DNA of 64,000 nt from Micromonospora chalcea (lineage in GTDB: Bacteria > Actinomycetota > Actinomycetes > Mycobacteriales > Micromonosporaceae). Positions 54,089 to 63,569 of this stretch are shown here, in pieces. Below the pieces are notes generated by a model. That model searched no databases and was not told the origin of the DNA. It saw only the letters and a list, made by a program, of their open reading frames with translations. The translations under genes were made by a program, and so were the position numbers. Location: positions 1 through 64,000 of the forward strand of contig NZ_MAGP01000035.1 of NCBI RefSeq assembly GCF_002926165.1, given 5' to 3'. Every line of letters starts with the position of its first letter. Position 1 is the stretch's first letter.

Positions 54089-54171
54089 CCTTCCGTACGC
54101 GGAGACGCCGACGACGGCGTCCCCGCCCACGTACCGCTGACCGCCGCGCCACGCGGCTGAGGGAGCTGACG

Positions 54172-54591
54172 ATGGCGAAGCCAGCCGACACCAGGACCGC
54201 CGGCCGCAAGCCCGCGCCGAAGGCCACCCGCAGCGCGGCGGAGACCGAGAAGATCCGGGCCGCCCTGGCGGCGCGGCGGGACGAGCTGAACGCCGAGTAC
54301 GATCAGACGCTGAGCGAGATCACCGAGCTGCAGCGCGACCGGCTGACCGACTCGGCCGGGGACGACCAGGCCGACACCGGCACCAAGACGTTCGAGCGGG
54401 AGCAGGAGATCTCTCTCGCCAACAGCATCAAGGAGCGGATCACGCAGGTCGAGCGCGCGCTGGAGCGCCTCGACGAGGGCGGCTACGGCTGGTGCGAGCG
54501 GTGCGGCAACCCGATCCCGGTGGAGCGGCTCGCCGCGTTCCCGTCGGCCACCCTCTGCGTGACCTGCAAGCAGCTGGAGGAGCGGCGCTGA
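54172..54591 (+). CDS. DksA/TraR C4-type zinc finger protein
   Basis: 139 residues from ATG 54172, 7 bases after GGGAG. A Lys/Ala-rich N-terminus is followed by a coiled-coil (EKIRAALAARRDELNAEYD) and DSAGDDQADTGTKTFEREQE. The C-terminal zinc finger YGWCERCGNPIPVERL has CERC, then CVTCKQLEERR, so all four Cys residues are present. Proteins of this kind bind RNA polymerase or act as RbpA/CarD-like accessory factors in actinobacteria. The DksA acidic tip is not clearly conserved, so a ppGpp-type role is unproven. Confidence 0.9.
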   Translation: MAKPADTRTAGRKPAPKATRSAAETEKIRAALAARRDELNAEYDQTLSEITELQRDRLTDSAGDDQADTGTKTFEREQEISLANSIKERITQVERALERLDEGGYGWCERCGNPIPVERLAAFPSATLCVTCKQLEERR

Positions 54592-54657
54592 TCACCGCTC
54601 CCCGGCGGCCGTACGGCAGACGGTGACCACGCCGTCGCAAGCGTCGATGGGGAGCAG

Positions 54658-55260
54658 ATGACCGCAGCACCGCCCGCCGGTTCCGGCACCACCGAGTCGG
54701 GTGCCGGCGCGCCCCGCCGCAGGGCCGTCGGCCTGCTGCTCGGCGTGTCCCTGTTCTCGCTGCTGGCGGATCTGGGCACCAAGCAGCTCGCGCTGGCCGA
54801 GCTGACCGGCCGGGAGCCGGTGTCGGTGCTCGGCGGCACGGTCTACTTCAGCCTCACCCGCAACAGCGGCGCCGCCTGGAGCATCGGCTCCGACCACACC
54901 TGGGTCTTCCCGATCATCACGTTCGTGGTGATCGGGTGGATCGCGTGGATGGCGCTGCGGCTGCGCTCGCTGCCGTGGGCGGTGTCGCTGGGCCTGGTGC
55001 TGGGCGGCGCGCTGGGCAACCTGATCGACCGGATCTTCCGCGCGCCCGGGCACTTCGTCGGCCACGTGGTCGACATGATCAGCCTCTTCGACCCGTACGG
55101 CCAGGTCTGGCCGGTGTTCAACCTGGCCGACAGCTCGCTGGTCTGCGGCGTGGTGCTGGCGGTCTTCCTGGAGCTGACCGGCCGCCAGCGCGACGGCTCC
55201 CGGTTGCGTGACGAGAAGCGCGACGACGCCGCCCCGGCCGAGCAGCGGGAGAGCGCGTGA
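54658..55260 (+). CDS. lspA: Lipoprotein signal peptidase LspA
   Basis: 200 residues from ATG 54658. Four TM helices and the catalytic Asp motifs: [11 protein letters not shown] and [12 protein letters not shown]. Also [11 protein letters not shown] and NSGAAWSIG as in the family. It is an aspartyl protease that removes signal peptides from diacylglyceryl-prolipoproteins in the membrane. The charged C-terminal tail is longer than in E. coli LspA. It overlaps rluD by 4 bp (GTGA). Confidence 0.97.
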   Translation: MTAAPPAGSGTTESGAGAPRRRAVGLLLGVSLFSLLADLGTKQLALAELTGREPVSVLGGTVYFSLTRNSGAAWSIGSDHTWVFPIITFVVIGWIAWMALRLRSLPWAVSLGLVLGGALGNLIDRIFRAPGHFVGHVVDMISLFDPYGQVWPVFNLADSSLVCGVVLAVFLELTGRQRDGSRLRDEKRDDAAPAEQRESA

Positions 55261-56201
55261 CCTCCGCGTTCGCCGCCGGCGGCGACACCCGCTCCCTGCC
55301 CGTGCCGGACGGCCTCGACGGCATGCGCCTGGACCAGGCCGTGTCCCGGCTGTTCGGGCTCTCCCGCACCGCCGCCGCCGGCCTGATCGACGCCGGGGAC
55401 GCGCTCGTCGACGGCGTGGCCCGGCCGAACTCGCACAAGGTCAAGGCGGGCTCGTGGCTGGAGGTCACGCTGCCCGCGCCGCCCGCCCCGCCGACCGTGG
55501 TGCCGCAGGCCGTGCCCGGCCTGACCGTGGTGTACGCCGACGACGACATCGTGGTGGTGGACAAGCCGGTCGGGGTGGCGGCGCACCCGAGCCCCGGCTG
55601 GACCGGCCCGACGGTGATCGTCGGGCTGGCCGGCATCGGCCACCGCATCTCCACCAGCGGCGCGGCCGAGCGGCAGGGCGTGGTGCACCGGCTCGACGTG
55701 GGCACCACCGGGATCATGGCGGTGGCCAAGAGCGAGCGCGCGTACACCGCGCTCAAGCGGGCGTTCAAGGAGCGCGAGGTGGAGAAGCGCTACCACGCCG
55801 TGGTGCAGGGCCACCCGGACCCGCTGCGCGGCACCATCGACGCGCCGATCGACAGGCACCCCCACCACGACTACCGGTGGGCGGTGGTCTCCGGCGGCAA
55901 GCCGAGCATCACCCACTACGACACGCTGGAGGCGTTCCCCTCCGCCAGCCTGCTCGACGTACGGCTGGAGACCGGGCGCACGCACCAGATCCGGGTGCAC
56001 TTCTCCAGCATGCGGCACCCCTGCGTGGGCGACCTGACCTACGGGGCGGACCCGACGCTGTCGGCCCGGCTGGGGCTGTCCCGGCAGTGGCTGCACGCCC
56101 GTTCGCTGAGCTTCGCGCACCCGGGCACCGGCGACGAGGTGACGTTCGTCAGCGACTACCCGGAGGATCTGGCCCGGGCGCTGGAGATCCTGCGCGACTG
56201 A
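55257..56201 (+). CDS. rluD: RluD-type 23S rRNA pseudouridine synthase
   Basis: 314 residues from GTG 55257. An N-terminal S4 RNA-binding domain ([20 protein letters not shown]) is followed by the RluA-family catalytic domain with [18 protein letters not shown] (catalytic Asp in HRLD), then [10 protein letters not shown], and [18 protein letters not shown]. It isomerises uridines of 23S rRNA, by family in helix 69. The lspA-rluD arrangement is widely conserved. Confidence 0.95.
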   Translation: MTSAFAAGGDTRSLPVPDGLDGMRLDQAVSRLFGLSRTAAAGLIDAGDALVDGVARPNSHKVKAGSWLEVTLPAPPAPPTVVPQAVPGLTVVYADDDIVVVDKPVGVAAHPSPGWTGPTVIVGLAGIGHRISTSGAAERQGVVHRLDVGTTGIMAVAKSERAYTALKRAFKEREVEKRYHAVVQGHPDPLRGTIDAPIDRHPHHDYRWAVVSGGKPSITHYDTLEAFPSASLLDVRLETGRTHQIRVHFSSMRHPCVGDLTYGADPTLSARLGLSRQWLHARSLSFAHPGTGDEVTFVSDYPEDLARALEILRD

Positions 56202-56203
56202 CC

Positions 56204-57058
56204 ATGAGCGACGACACCGCGCCGCCGCGCCGGTCCCGGTTCACCACGCTGACCTGGCTGGCGCTGGCCTGCGCGCTGGTGGTGCTGGTGGTAGCGGTGG
56301 CGCAGCGGCGGGACCGTCCGGTCAGCGACCGCACTGTCGGCGAGGTGACCCGGGTCGGGGTGGCCGCCGGCGCGAGCGTCCCGGCGTACCTGCGTACCGC
56401 CGGGGAGGAGCTGGCCGCCCTCGACGCGCCCGACGCCTACGCGCTCGTCTCGTTCGCCGGCTACCTGACCCCGGCGCGGGCGGCCGCCGCGCTGGACGGC
56501 GCGCCGGTCTCGGCGGTGGTGGCGCGGGTGCCGCTGTCCGGCCGGCAGACCGAGATCGTCCGGATCGCGGCGTTGCGGCTGCCGGACGACGTGGTCGCCG
56601 GGATGGCCGACGTCGCCGGGCGCAAGGACCGGGAGGCCGCCGACTACCGGTCGCGCGCCGCCGCCCCGGCGGCCACCGCCGATCCGGAGCTGCGCCGGAT
56701 GCACGAGAGCGGGGCCGAGGTCGCGGCCCGGGAGGCGGACGCCTACCGGACCGGGTGCGCCTGCGTGTACGCCGCGGTGGTCCGTGCCGCGCCGGACGCG
56801 CTGCGCGCGCTCGCCGGGCGCCCGGGTGTGCGGGTGGTGGACCCGGCGCCGGAGATCACCCGGCTCGACCGGACGGTGTTCACCCCGCCGCTGCCGGAGC
56901 AGCGTGACGTGGCCCGGCCGCCGGCGGACAGCGCGGCGGCCCAGGGCGGCGGAATGGGCGATTCGTCGGAAGCTGCACGGACGGTGAGCGGACCTTCACC
57001 GACCGCCCGTGCGCCGGTCCCCGGATCCGGGCCACCCAATCCCGCTCCCACCTCCTGA
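56204..57058 (+). CDS. Membrane-anchored hypothetical protein (284 aa)
   Basis: 284 residues from ATG 56204, 2 bp after rluD. One TM helix lies near the N-terminus (TLTWLALACALVVLVVAVA). An extracytoplasmic alpha/beta region of about 190 residues contains VPAYLRTAGEELAALDAPDA and AYALVSFAGYLTPARAAAAL, a paired Cys in TGCACVYAAVVRA, and a Pro/Ser-rich tail. The pattern suggests a secreted, anchored domain rather than an enzyme that I recognise. Function unknown. Confidence 0.82.
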   Translation: MSDDTAPPRRSRFTTLTWLALACALVVLVVAVAQRRDRPVSDRTVGEVTRVGVAAGASVPAYLRTAGEELAALDAPDAYALVSFAGYLTPARAAAALDGAPVSAVVARVPLSGRQTEIVRIAALRLPDDVVAGMADVAGRKDREAADYRSRAAAPAATADPELRRMHESGAEVAAREADAYRTGCACVYAAVVRAAPDALRALAGRPGVRVVDPAPEITRLDRTVFTPPLPEQRDVARPPADSAAAQGGGMGDSSEAARTVSGPSPTARAPVPGSGPPNPAPTS

Positions 57059-57198
57059 GACATCAGCGGGCGCGGCCACCCGGTCGATCCCACCGTGCGG
57101 CGGGTCACCGGGCGATGTGCGGCGCGGGGAGTGGTCCGAATAGGGTTTCGTTCGTAGCCTGTCAGGCGGAGATCGATGGGCTGGGGGAGGGCGAATCC

Positions 57199-58737
57199 TT
57201 GGACGGCAGCGAGACCGGCTGGGGTCGGCAGGGCGAGCCGGCACCGCGGTGGCGGGCGCTGCTCGACCGGGCCCGGCTCGGCGGTCGCGGCGCGGAGCAC
57301 GCCGACGCCGACCGGCACGTCGAGGACCACCACGCGCCGCCGCCCGACCCGCTGCCACGCCGCGCCGCCGGCACCGGCTGGACCGGGCGCGCCGCCGCCG
57401 TCGGCCGCGCCCCCGACGGGTCGTACGGCGCCGAGCCCGGTTACCGGGCCGAGGCCACGTTCCGCGTCGACCCCGCCTTCCGCGCCGACCCCCGCCAGGA
57501 GGGTGAACCGGCCTACCGGGCCGAGCCGGCGTACCGCACCGACCCGGAGCCGTCCTGGCGCGCCGGGCAGCCCTATCCGGCCGAGCCGTCCTGGCGCGCC
57601 GAGCCGCCTGTCGCGCCGGACCCGTCCTTCGCCGCCGAGCCCCGGCCGGAGCCGTCCTGGCGCGCCGAACCGGCGCTGCCGGAGCCGCGCGGCCGGGCCG
57701 AGGCGCCGGCCGAGTCGCGCTACTCCCTTCTCGACGGTGGCTACCGGCCCGCGCCACCGCCGGCCGAGTCCCGGTACGCCCTGCTCGACCGGGGCCGCTA
57801 CCGGCCGGACGTCCCGCCCGCGCCGGAACCGGTGGTGCCCGCGCCGCGCAGCCCGCTGGAGGGCCGCTCCGGCCGCGCCGGGCGGGTCGCGCCGGCCCAG
57901 GCGCAGTGGCGTGCCCCCGAGCCGGACGCCGAGCTGGAACGCGCCACCAGCGTGCTGCGCCGCGAGCTGGGCACGCCCCGGGTGCTCGCGTTCGCCAACC
58001 CCAAGGGCGGGGTGCACAAGACCACCGCCACCGTGCTCGCCGCGGCGACGGTGGGCAGCGTCCGCGGGCGCGGCGTGCTCGCCTGGGACGACAACGAGCT
58101 GCGCGGCACGCTCGGGCTGCGGGCCGGCAGCGCCCGGCACGCCCGCACCATCCGGCACCTGATCCACGACCTGGCGCAGATCGAGATCCTCGAGGGCAAC
58201 CGGCTGCTGTCCCACCTCGACGACTACCTGCGGCACGCCTCCGACGGCTCGTACGACGTGCTGGCCGGCGAGGAGAGCCCGCGCTTCGCCCAGCGGCTCG
58301 ACCAGTTCACCGTCAAGCGGGTGCTGGAGCTGCTGCGCCGCACCCACGAGGTGGTCTGCGTGGACACCGGCAACAACGTGGAGAGCCCGAACTGGCGTAC
58401 CGTGATGCAGGCGGCCGACCAGCTCGTGGTGACCACCGTGCCGCGTGAGGACGCGGCGTTCAGCGCGGACTGGATGCTCGACCTGCTGCACGAGGAGGGC
58501 ATGGGCGACCTGGCCGACAACGCGGTCACGTTGATCTCCTGCCCGACGCCCGGCCGGACCTCCCTGCAGGACGACCTGGAACGGCACTTCGCCACCCGGA
58601 CCCGGGCGGTGGCGGTGGTGCCCTACGACCCGGCGCTGGAGACCGGCTCCTCGATCGAGTACCACCAGCTCCAGGCCGAGACCCGCAACGCCTGGCTCAA
58701 GGCCGCCGCGGTGATGGTGGAACCGTTCGCGCGCTGA
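57199..58737 (+). CDS. ParA/MinD-like ATPase with proline-rich repeat N-terminus
   Basis: 512 residues if TTG 57199 is the start (GGGGGAGGG about 8 bases upstream, and TAGGGT at 57139-57144 as -10); ATG 57115 in the same frame is possible. Residues about 80-250 are Pro/Arg/Glu-rich with recurring EPSWRAEP, EPAYR and ESRYALLD units. The C-terminal SIMIBI ATPase domain has the deviant Walker A NPKGGVHKTTATV, with His where Gly is usual, then LAWDDNELRGTLGLRAG and VVCVDTGNN. The organisation resembles EspI-type and other actinobacterial ParA-like proteins. The cargo is unknown. Confidence 0.82.
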   Translation: MDGSETGWGRQGEPAPRWRALLDRARLGGRGAEHADADRHVEDHHAPPPDPLPRRAAGTGWTGRAAAVGRAPDGSYGAEPGYRAEATFRVDPAFRADPRQEGEPAYRAEPAYRTDPEPSWRAGQPYPAEPSWRAEPPVAPDPSFAAEPRPEPSWRAEPALPEPRGRAEAPAESRYSLLDGGYRPAPPPAESRYALLDRGRYRPDVPPAPEPVVPAPRSPLEGRSGRAGRVAPAQAQWRAPEPDAELERATSVLRRELGTPRVLAFANPKGGVHKTTATVLAAATVGSVRGRGVLAWDDNELRGTLGLRAGSARHARTIRHLIHDLAQIEILEGNRLLSHLDDYLRHASDGSYDVLAGEESPRFAQRLDQFTVKRVLELLRRTHEVVCVDTGNNVESPNWRTVMQAADQLVVTTVPREDAAFSADWMLDLLHEEGMGDLADNAVTLISCPTPGRTSLQDDLERHFATRTRAVAVVPYDPALETGSSIEYHQLQAETRNAWLKAAAVMVEPFAR

Positions 58738-58786
58738 GGCGGCGACCACCGCCCCGCGCCGTGCCCCGGCCTGAGAGGATCAACGG

Positions 58787-59620
58787 GTGACTCCGGACAC
58801 CCCTGATCCCGAGCGGACGCGCGAGCGTGCCGACGGCGCCGAGGCGCGGCCCGAGCGCGAGCAGCCGCCTGCCTGGCCCGGCGGACCACCCGGCTGGCCC
58901 GGCGGACTGCCGGTGCCCGCCGGCACCCCGGTCACCGCGCCCGGCGCCGACCCGCTGGCCGGGCATCCGGGCGTCGTGACGCAGCTCCCCGGTGCGTCGC
59001 CCGCGTCCCGGCGCGCGGTGGGCCGGGTGGTGGCGACCACCCTGGGCGTGGCCGCGCTGCTCACTGCGCTCGGCGCGCCGCTCGGGTTGCTCTGGGTGTG
59101 GGCGGCGCCGGCCACCCCGGTACGGCAGACGCCGGCCGGCGCGGTCTACGCCACCACGCAGCCGGAGCAGCCGATCGCCGCGGACGGCTGGTTCAGCCTC
59201 CTGACCCTCGGCTTCGGCGTGCTCGCCGCGATCACCCTGTGGGTGGTGCTGCGCCGCCGGCGTGGTCCGGCGGGCCTGCTCGCGGTCACCCTCGGCGGTC
59301 TCGGCGCGGCGGTGGTGGCCTGGCAGGTCGGCCGCCGGATCGGCCTGTCCACGTTCCAGCGGCTGGTGGAGACCGCGCCGCCGGGTACCGCCTTCACCAA
59401 ACCCGTCGACCTGCGCGCCGGCGGCGTCGACTGGTTCGGCCCGCTCCCGCTGCCGCACGGCAACCTGCTGCTCGCCGCGTTCGGCGCCGCAGTCACGTAC
59501 ACGCTGCTCGCGGGCTGGTCGCGGTGGCCGTCGCTGCGGCCGGAGCCGGAGTTCGACGGCGGGTGGCCGCCGCCGGCGCCGGGGTTCAGTTCGGCGCCGG
59601 GAGACCCGCCAGCTCGCTGA
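58787..59620 (+). CDS. DUF2567-type membrane protein
   Basis: 277 residues from GTG 58787 (AGAGG 9 bases upstream). A Pro/Gly-rich cytoplasmic N-terminus of about 80 residues is followed by four TM helices ([59 protein letters not shown] and [18 protein letters not shown]). An extracytoplasmic loop lies after the first helix. The pattern matches the DUF2567 family of actinobacteria, of unknown function. Its last 35 bp overlap the convergent Lon-domain gene. Confidence 0.8.
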   Translation: MTPDTPDPERTRERADGAEARPEREQPPAWPGGPPGWPGGLPVPAGTPVTAPGADPLAGHPGVVTQLPGASPASRRAVGRVVATTLGVAALLTALGAPLGLLWVWAAPATPVRQTPAGAVYATTQPEQPIAADGWFSLLTLGFGVLAAITLWVVLRRRRGPAGLLAVTLGGLGAAVVAWQVGRRIGLSTFQRLVETAPPGTAFTKPVDLRAGGVDWFGPLPLPHGNLLLAAFGAAVTYTLLAGWSRWPSLRPEPEFDGGWPPPAPGFSSAPGDPPAR

Positions 59621-60290
59621 GCGGCACCGGCACCGCCCGGACCTGCCGCAGCAACGCCGTCTCCCGGTTGAGCAGGCGCAGCTCGGCCCGCAGGCGGGCG
59701 GCGGTGTCGTCGATGGCGAGCAGCCGCTGCCGGTCGTCCACGGTCAGCGCGGCGGTCGCGGCCACCAGGTGCGAGAGCACCGTCGGGTCCTCCGGCAACT
59801 GCTCGGAGATCTCCTGCTGGTCCGGCCGGATCAGGCCGAGATATTGCCGGAACACCGAGATCACCCGGGCCGCCAGCAGGTCGGCCGTCTCGTCCGGGCC
59901 GCCCGGCTCGGGCAACCACTCCACCTCCGCCGTCAGGTAGGGCTCGGCGGAATGGTCGACCTCGGCGAGGCGGAACCGGCGCCGCCCCACGGTGACGATG
60001 TCGAACCCGCCGTCGGCCAGCTCGGTGACCTGCCGCAGCTCGGCGGTGCAGCCCACCTCGTGCAGCGTGACCTCGCCGGCGGTCAGCCCGAAGCGCCCCG
60101 GCGGCCCGGCCGGCGCCACCTCCCAGCCGGCCCGGATCGCGACCACGCCGAACTCGCGCGGCGCGCCCTCGGGCAGCGCCACCAGGTGGCGAACCAGCGC
60201 CCGGTAGCGCTCCTCGAAGATGTGCAGCGGAAGGACCAGCCCGGGGAAGAGGACGGTCCCGAGCGGGAACACCGGCAGCCGTGCGCTCAC
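59586..60290 (-). CDS. Lon N-terminal (substrate-binding) domain protein
   Basis: 234 residues from GTG 60290. It consists only of the Lon N-terminal (PUA-like plus helical) domain: [20 protein letters not shown] at the start, [31 protein letters not shown] and [12 protein letters not shown], and a helical C-terminus. No AAA+ or protease domain follows. Proteins of this kind are thought to bind peptides or E3-like partners; the role is unknown. TACGCT lies 7 bases before the GTG with no Shine-Dalgarno, suggesting a leaderless message. Confidence 0.9.
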   Translation of the reverse strand: MSARLPVFPLGTVLFPGLVLPLHIFEERYRALVRHLVALPEGAPREFGVVAIRAGWEVAPAGPPGRFGLTAGEVTLHEVGCTAELRQVTELADGGFDIVTVGRRRFRLAEVDHSAEPYLTAEVEWLPEPGGPDETADLLAARVISVFRQYLGLIRPDQQEISEQLPEDPTVLSHLVAATAALTVDDRQRLLAIDDTAARLRAELRLLNRETALLRQVRAVPVPLSELAGLPAPN

Positions 60291-60297
60291 GCGATCG

Positions 60298-60391
60298 AGC
60301 GTATCCCCAACGCGCCCGCCCGCGCGTGTCCCGGCTCACCGTCCCGGCGTGCGGGCGGCCCGGGCCGGTCGCCGCGGCGGCGGCCTAGACT
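60298..60391. promoter_or_regulatory. Divergent promoters for the Lon-domain gene and the his operon
   Basis: On the minus strand TACGCT (60303-60298) is 7 bases before GTG 60290. On the plus strand TAGACT (60386-60391) is 7 bases before GTG 60399. Both lack a Shine-Dalgarno, so both transcripts look leaderless. The 82 bp between them hold no clear hairpin, leader peptide or T-box, so I see no His attenuator. Confidence 0.5.
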
Positions 60392-60398
60392 CGCAGGC

Positions 60399-61724
60399 GT
60401 GCTGAATCGGATCGACCTGCGCGGCGGGGCACGTGACCCGCGCCGCCTGCTGCCCCGTGCCCAGCTCGACGTCTCCGTGGCGGTCGAGCGGATCCGCCCG
60501 CTGGTCGAGGCGGTCCGGGAGCATGGGTACCCGGCGATCCGGGAGGCCAGCGAACGGTTCGACGGTGTGTCACCGGAGCGGCTGCGGGTGCCGGTCGAGA
60601 CGATCCGCGCCGCCGAGGACGAGCTGGACCCGCAGGTCCGCGCCGCGCTGCTGGAGTCGATCACCAGGGCCCGCAAGGTGCACGCCGACCAGCGCCGCAC
60701 CGACCACACCACGACCGTGGTGCCCGGCGGCACGGTCACCGAGCGGTGGGTGCCGGTCGACCGGGTCGGTCTCTACGTCCCCGGCGGCCTGGCCATGTAC
60801 CCGTCGACGGTGGTGATGAACGTCGTCCCGGCCCAGGCGGCCGGGGTGCGCTCGCTGGTGGTGGTGAGCCCGCCGCAGAAGGACAACGACGGCCTGCCGG
60901 ACCGCCGGGTCCTGGCGGCCTGCGCGCTGCTCGGCGTGGACGAGGTGTACGCCGTCGGCGGCGCCCAGGCCGTCGCCATGCTCGCGTACGGGGCGGGCGC
61001 CGACCCGGCCGGGGACGAGCGCTGCGAGCCCGTCGACATGATCACCGGCCCGGGTAACATCTGGGTCACCGCCGCGAAGCGGCTGCTGCGCGGCGTGGTC
61101 GGCATCGACGCCGAGGCCGGCCCGACCGAGATCGCGATCCTGGCCGACGACACCGCCGACCCGGCGCACGTCGCCGCCGACCTGATCAGCCAGGCCGAGC
61201 ACGACCCCCTCGCGGCCAGCGTGCTGGTCACCCCGTCCACGGCGCTGGCCGACGCGGTCGACGCCGAGCTTGCCCGGCAGGCGCCCGCGGCCAAGCACGC
61301 CGAGCGGATCGGCACCGCGCTGCGCGGCGAGCAGAGCGGCGTGGTACTGGTCGACGACCTGGAGGCCGGGCTGCGGGTGGTCGACGCGTACGCGGCCGAG
61401 CACCTGGAGATCCAGACCGAGAACGCCCGTGAGTGGGCGCTGCGGGTCCGCAACGCCGGTGCGGTGTTCGTGGGCGCGTGGTCGCCGGTGTCGCTCGGCG
61501 ACTACTGCGCGGGCTCCAACCACGTGCTGCCCACCGGCGGCTGCGCGCGGCACTCCTCCGGGCTGTCCGTGCAGTCGTTCCTGCGCGGCGTCCACCTGGT
61601 CGAATACACGCAGGAGGCGCTGCGCGACGTGGCCCCGCACGTGGTCACGCTGGCGACCGTGGAGGACCTGCCCGCGCACGGCCAGGCGGTCAGCGTCCGC
61701 TTCCCCGAGGGCGGGGCGTCGTGA
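60399..61724 (+). CDS. hisD: Histidinol dehydrogenase
   Basis: 441 residues from GTG 60399. Conserved blocks: [35 protein letters not shown], the signature [33 protein letters not shown], and [16 protein letters not shown] with zinc-binding His. It performs the last two oxidations of histidine synthesis, L-histidinol to L-histidine, using NAD and zinc. First gene of the his operon; it overlaps hisC by 4 bp (GTGA). Confidence 0.98.
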   Translation: MLNRIDLRGGARDPRRLLPRAQLDVSVAVERIRPLVEAVREHGYPAIREASERFDGVSPERLRVPVETIRAAEDELDPQVRAALLESITRARKVHADQRRTDHTTTVVPGGTVTERWVPVDRVGLYVPGGLAMYPSTVVMNVVPAQAAGVRSLVVVSPPQKDNDGLPDRRVLAACALLGVDEVYAVGGAQAVAMLAYGAGADPAGDERCEPVDMITGPGNIWVTAAKRLLRGVVGIDAEAGPTEIAILADDTADPAHVAADLISQAEHDPLAASVLVTPSTALADAVDAELARQAPAAKHAERIGTALRGEQSGVVLVDDLEAGLRVVDAYAAEHLEIQTENAREWALRVRNAGAVFVGAWSPVSLGDYCAGSNHVLPTGGCARHSSGLSVQSFLRGVHLVEYTQEALRDVAPHVVTLATVEDLPAHGQAVSVRFPEGGAS

Positions 61725-62794
61725 CCACGCTCGACGACCTGCCGATCCGCGAGGACCTGCGCGGGCGCACGCCGTACGGCGCGCCGCAGCTCGACGTGCC
61801 GGTGCGGCTGAACACCAACGAGAACTCCTACCCGGTGCCCGAGCCGGTGGTCGAGGCGATCGGCAAGGCGCTCGCCGCCGAGCTGCGTGACCTCAACCGC
61901 TACCCGGACCGGGACGCGGTGGCGCTGCGCGCCGACCTGGCCGCCTACCTGGGACACGGGCTCACCGCCGACCACGTGTGGGCGGCGAACGGCTCCAACG
62001 AGATCCAGCAGCAGCTGCTGCAGGCGTTCGGCGGTCCCGGGCGCACCGCGCTCGGCTTCACCCCGGCGTACTCGATGCACCCGCTGCTGGCGCTCGGCAC
62101 CGGCACCCGGTGGGTGCCCGCCCGGCGCGGCGCGGACTTCGGGCTCACCGCCGACGAGGCGGTGGCCCAGGTCCGCGAGCACCGGCCGGACGTGGTGTTC
62201 CTCTGCTCGCCGAACAACCCGACCGGCACCGCGCTCGACCCGGCCGTGGTCGCCGCCGTGCTGGACGAGGCGCCCGGCATGGTGGTCGTGGACGAGGCGT
62301 ACGCCGAGTTCGCCCGGCCCGGCACGGTGAGCGCGCTGGCGGTGCTGCCCGGCCACCCGCGGCTGGTGGTGACCCGCACCATGAGCAAGGCGTTCGGCTT
62401 CGCCGGCGGCCGGCTCGGCTACCTGGCCGCCGACCCGGCGGTGGTGGACGCGGTGCAACTGGTCCGGCTGCCGTACCACCTGTCCGCGCTCACCCAGGCC
62501 GCCGCCCGCGCGGCGCTGGCGCACCGGGACGCCCTGCTCGGCACCGTGGCCGCGATCATGGAGCAGCGGGACCGGATCGTCGCCGAGCTGCGCGCCCGGG
62601 GCCACCGGGTGGCCGACAGCGACGCCAACTTCGTGCTGTTCGCCGTCGACGGGGACCAGGCGGTGGCCTGGCGTACCCTGCTCGATGCCGGCGTGCTGGT
62701 GCGCGACGTCGGCCTGCCCGGCTGGCTGCGCGTCACCGCCGGCACCCCGACCGAGACCGACGCCTTCCTCACCGCGATGGAGAACGTTTCATGA
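61721..62794 (+). CDS. hisC: Histidinol-phosphate aminotransferase
   Basis: 357 residues from GTG 61721. PLP-dependent fold type [59 protein letters not shown] and the PLP Lys in [17 protein letters not shown]. It converts imidazole-acetol phosphate to histidinol phosphate. Overlaps both hisD (GTGA) and hisB (ATGA) by 4 bp. Confidence 0.97.
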   Translation: MTTLDDLPIREDLRGRTPYGAPQLDVPVRLNTNENSYPVPEPVVEAIGKALAAELRDLNRYPDRDAVALRADLAAYLGHGLTADHVWAANGSNEIQQQLLQAFGGPGRTALGFTPAYSMHPLLALGTGTRWVPARRGADFGLTADEAVAQVREHRPDVVFLCSPNNPTGTALDPAVVAAVLDEAPGMVVVDEAYAEFARPGTVSALAVLPGHPRLVVTRTMSKAFGFAGGRLGYLAADPAVVDAVQLVRLPYHLSALTQAAARAALAHRDALLGTVAAIMEQRDRIVAELRARGHRVADSDANFVLFAVDGDQAVAWRTLLDAGVLVRDVGLPGWLRVTAGTPTETDAFLTAMENVS

Positions 62795-63402
62795 GCCGGA
62801 TCGCCCGGATCGAGCGGGTCACAAACGAGACCAAGGTGCTCGTCGAGATCGACCTCGACGGCACCGGCCAGGCCGACATCTCCACCGGCGTCGGCTTCTA
62901 CGACCACATGCTCAACCAGATCGCCCGGCACGGCGGCTTCGACCTGACCGTGCACACCGTCGGCGACCTGGAGATCGACGCGCACCACACGATGGAGGAC
63001 ACCGCGCTGGCGCTGGGCGCCGCGTTCGACCGGGCGCTGGGCGACAAGGCGGGCATCCGGCGGTACGGCTCGGCCACCGTCCCGATGGACGAGGTGCTGG
63101 TCCGGGCCGCCGTCGACCTGTCCGGCCGCCCGTACGTGGTGCACGACGAGCCGGCGCTGGCCCCGTACATCGGGCCGGTCTACCCGACGAGCATGACCCG
63201 GCACATCTGGGAGTCGTTCGGCCAGTCGGCCCGGATCACGCTGCACGTGGACGTGCTGCGCGCGGCCCGGCCGGGCGGGCACCCGGATGCGCACCACGTG
63301 GTCGAGGCGCAGTTCAAGGCCGTCTCCCGCGCGCTGCGCGAGGCCACCGCGCTCGATCCCCGTAACGCCGGTGTGGTGCCGTCCACGAAGGGCGCTCTCT
63401 AA
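62791..63402 (+). CDS. hisB: Imidazoleglycerol-phosphate dehydratase
   Basis: 203 residues from ATG 62791. Manganese-binding motifs of the family: [20 protein letters not shown] and [18 protein letters not shown], then the second half [14 protein letters not shown] and [19 protein letters not shown]. It is the monofunctional dehydratase without the histidinol-phosphatase domain found in enterobacterial HisB. The stop overlaps the next start by one base (TAATG). Confidence 0.98.
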   Translation: MSRIARIERVTNETKVLVEIDLDGTGQADISTGVGFYDHMLNQIARHGGFDLTVHTVGDLEIDAHHTMEDTALALGAAFDRALGDKAGIRRYGSATVPMDEVLVRAAVDLSGRPYVVHDEPALAPYIGPVYPTSMTRHIWESFGQSARITLHVDVLRAARPGGHPDAHHVVEAQFKAVSRALREATALDPRNAGVVPSTKGAL

Positions 63403-63569
63403 TGAAGGTGCTGCCCACTCTCGTGTTGATCCTGGCCGGGCTGCTGGTCGGCGGGACGTGGTCGCTGCTCAAGCAGGGCGCGCCGCGCGCCGCCGTGGTG
63501 GTCACCGGGCTGCTGGCCGTACTGGCCACCGTCGCCGGGGTGCTCTGGCTGCTGCCGGGGGAGAGCTGA
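63402..63569 (+). CDS. Small two-helix membrane protein within the his operon (55 aa)
   Basis: 55 residues from ATG 63402, which shares one base with the hisB stop; its own stop shares one base with the hisH start. It has two TM helices (VLPTLVLILAGLLVGGTWSL and AAVVVTGLLAVLATVAGVLW) joined by a short basic loop KQGAPR, and ends LLPGES. The exact one-base junctions on both sides show that it is translated. I know of small membrane ORFs at this place in other actinomycetes, but no function. Confidence 0.85.
   Translation: MKVLPTLVLILAGLLVGGTWSLLKQGAPRAAVVVTGLLAVLATVAGVLWLLPGES

Noticed and set aside
52133-54130. A 665-codon antisense frame over the antiporter gene
   Set aside because: Low-complexity product rich in Gln, His and Arg; the antiporter with its RCK_C domain is clearly the real gene.
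60291-60398. A histidine attenuator before hisD
   Set aside because: No His-rich leader peptide and no terminator hairpin in the 108-bp gap; the promoter abuts the start codon.
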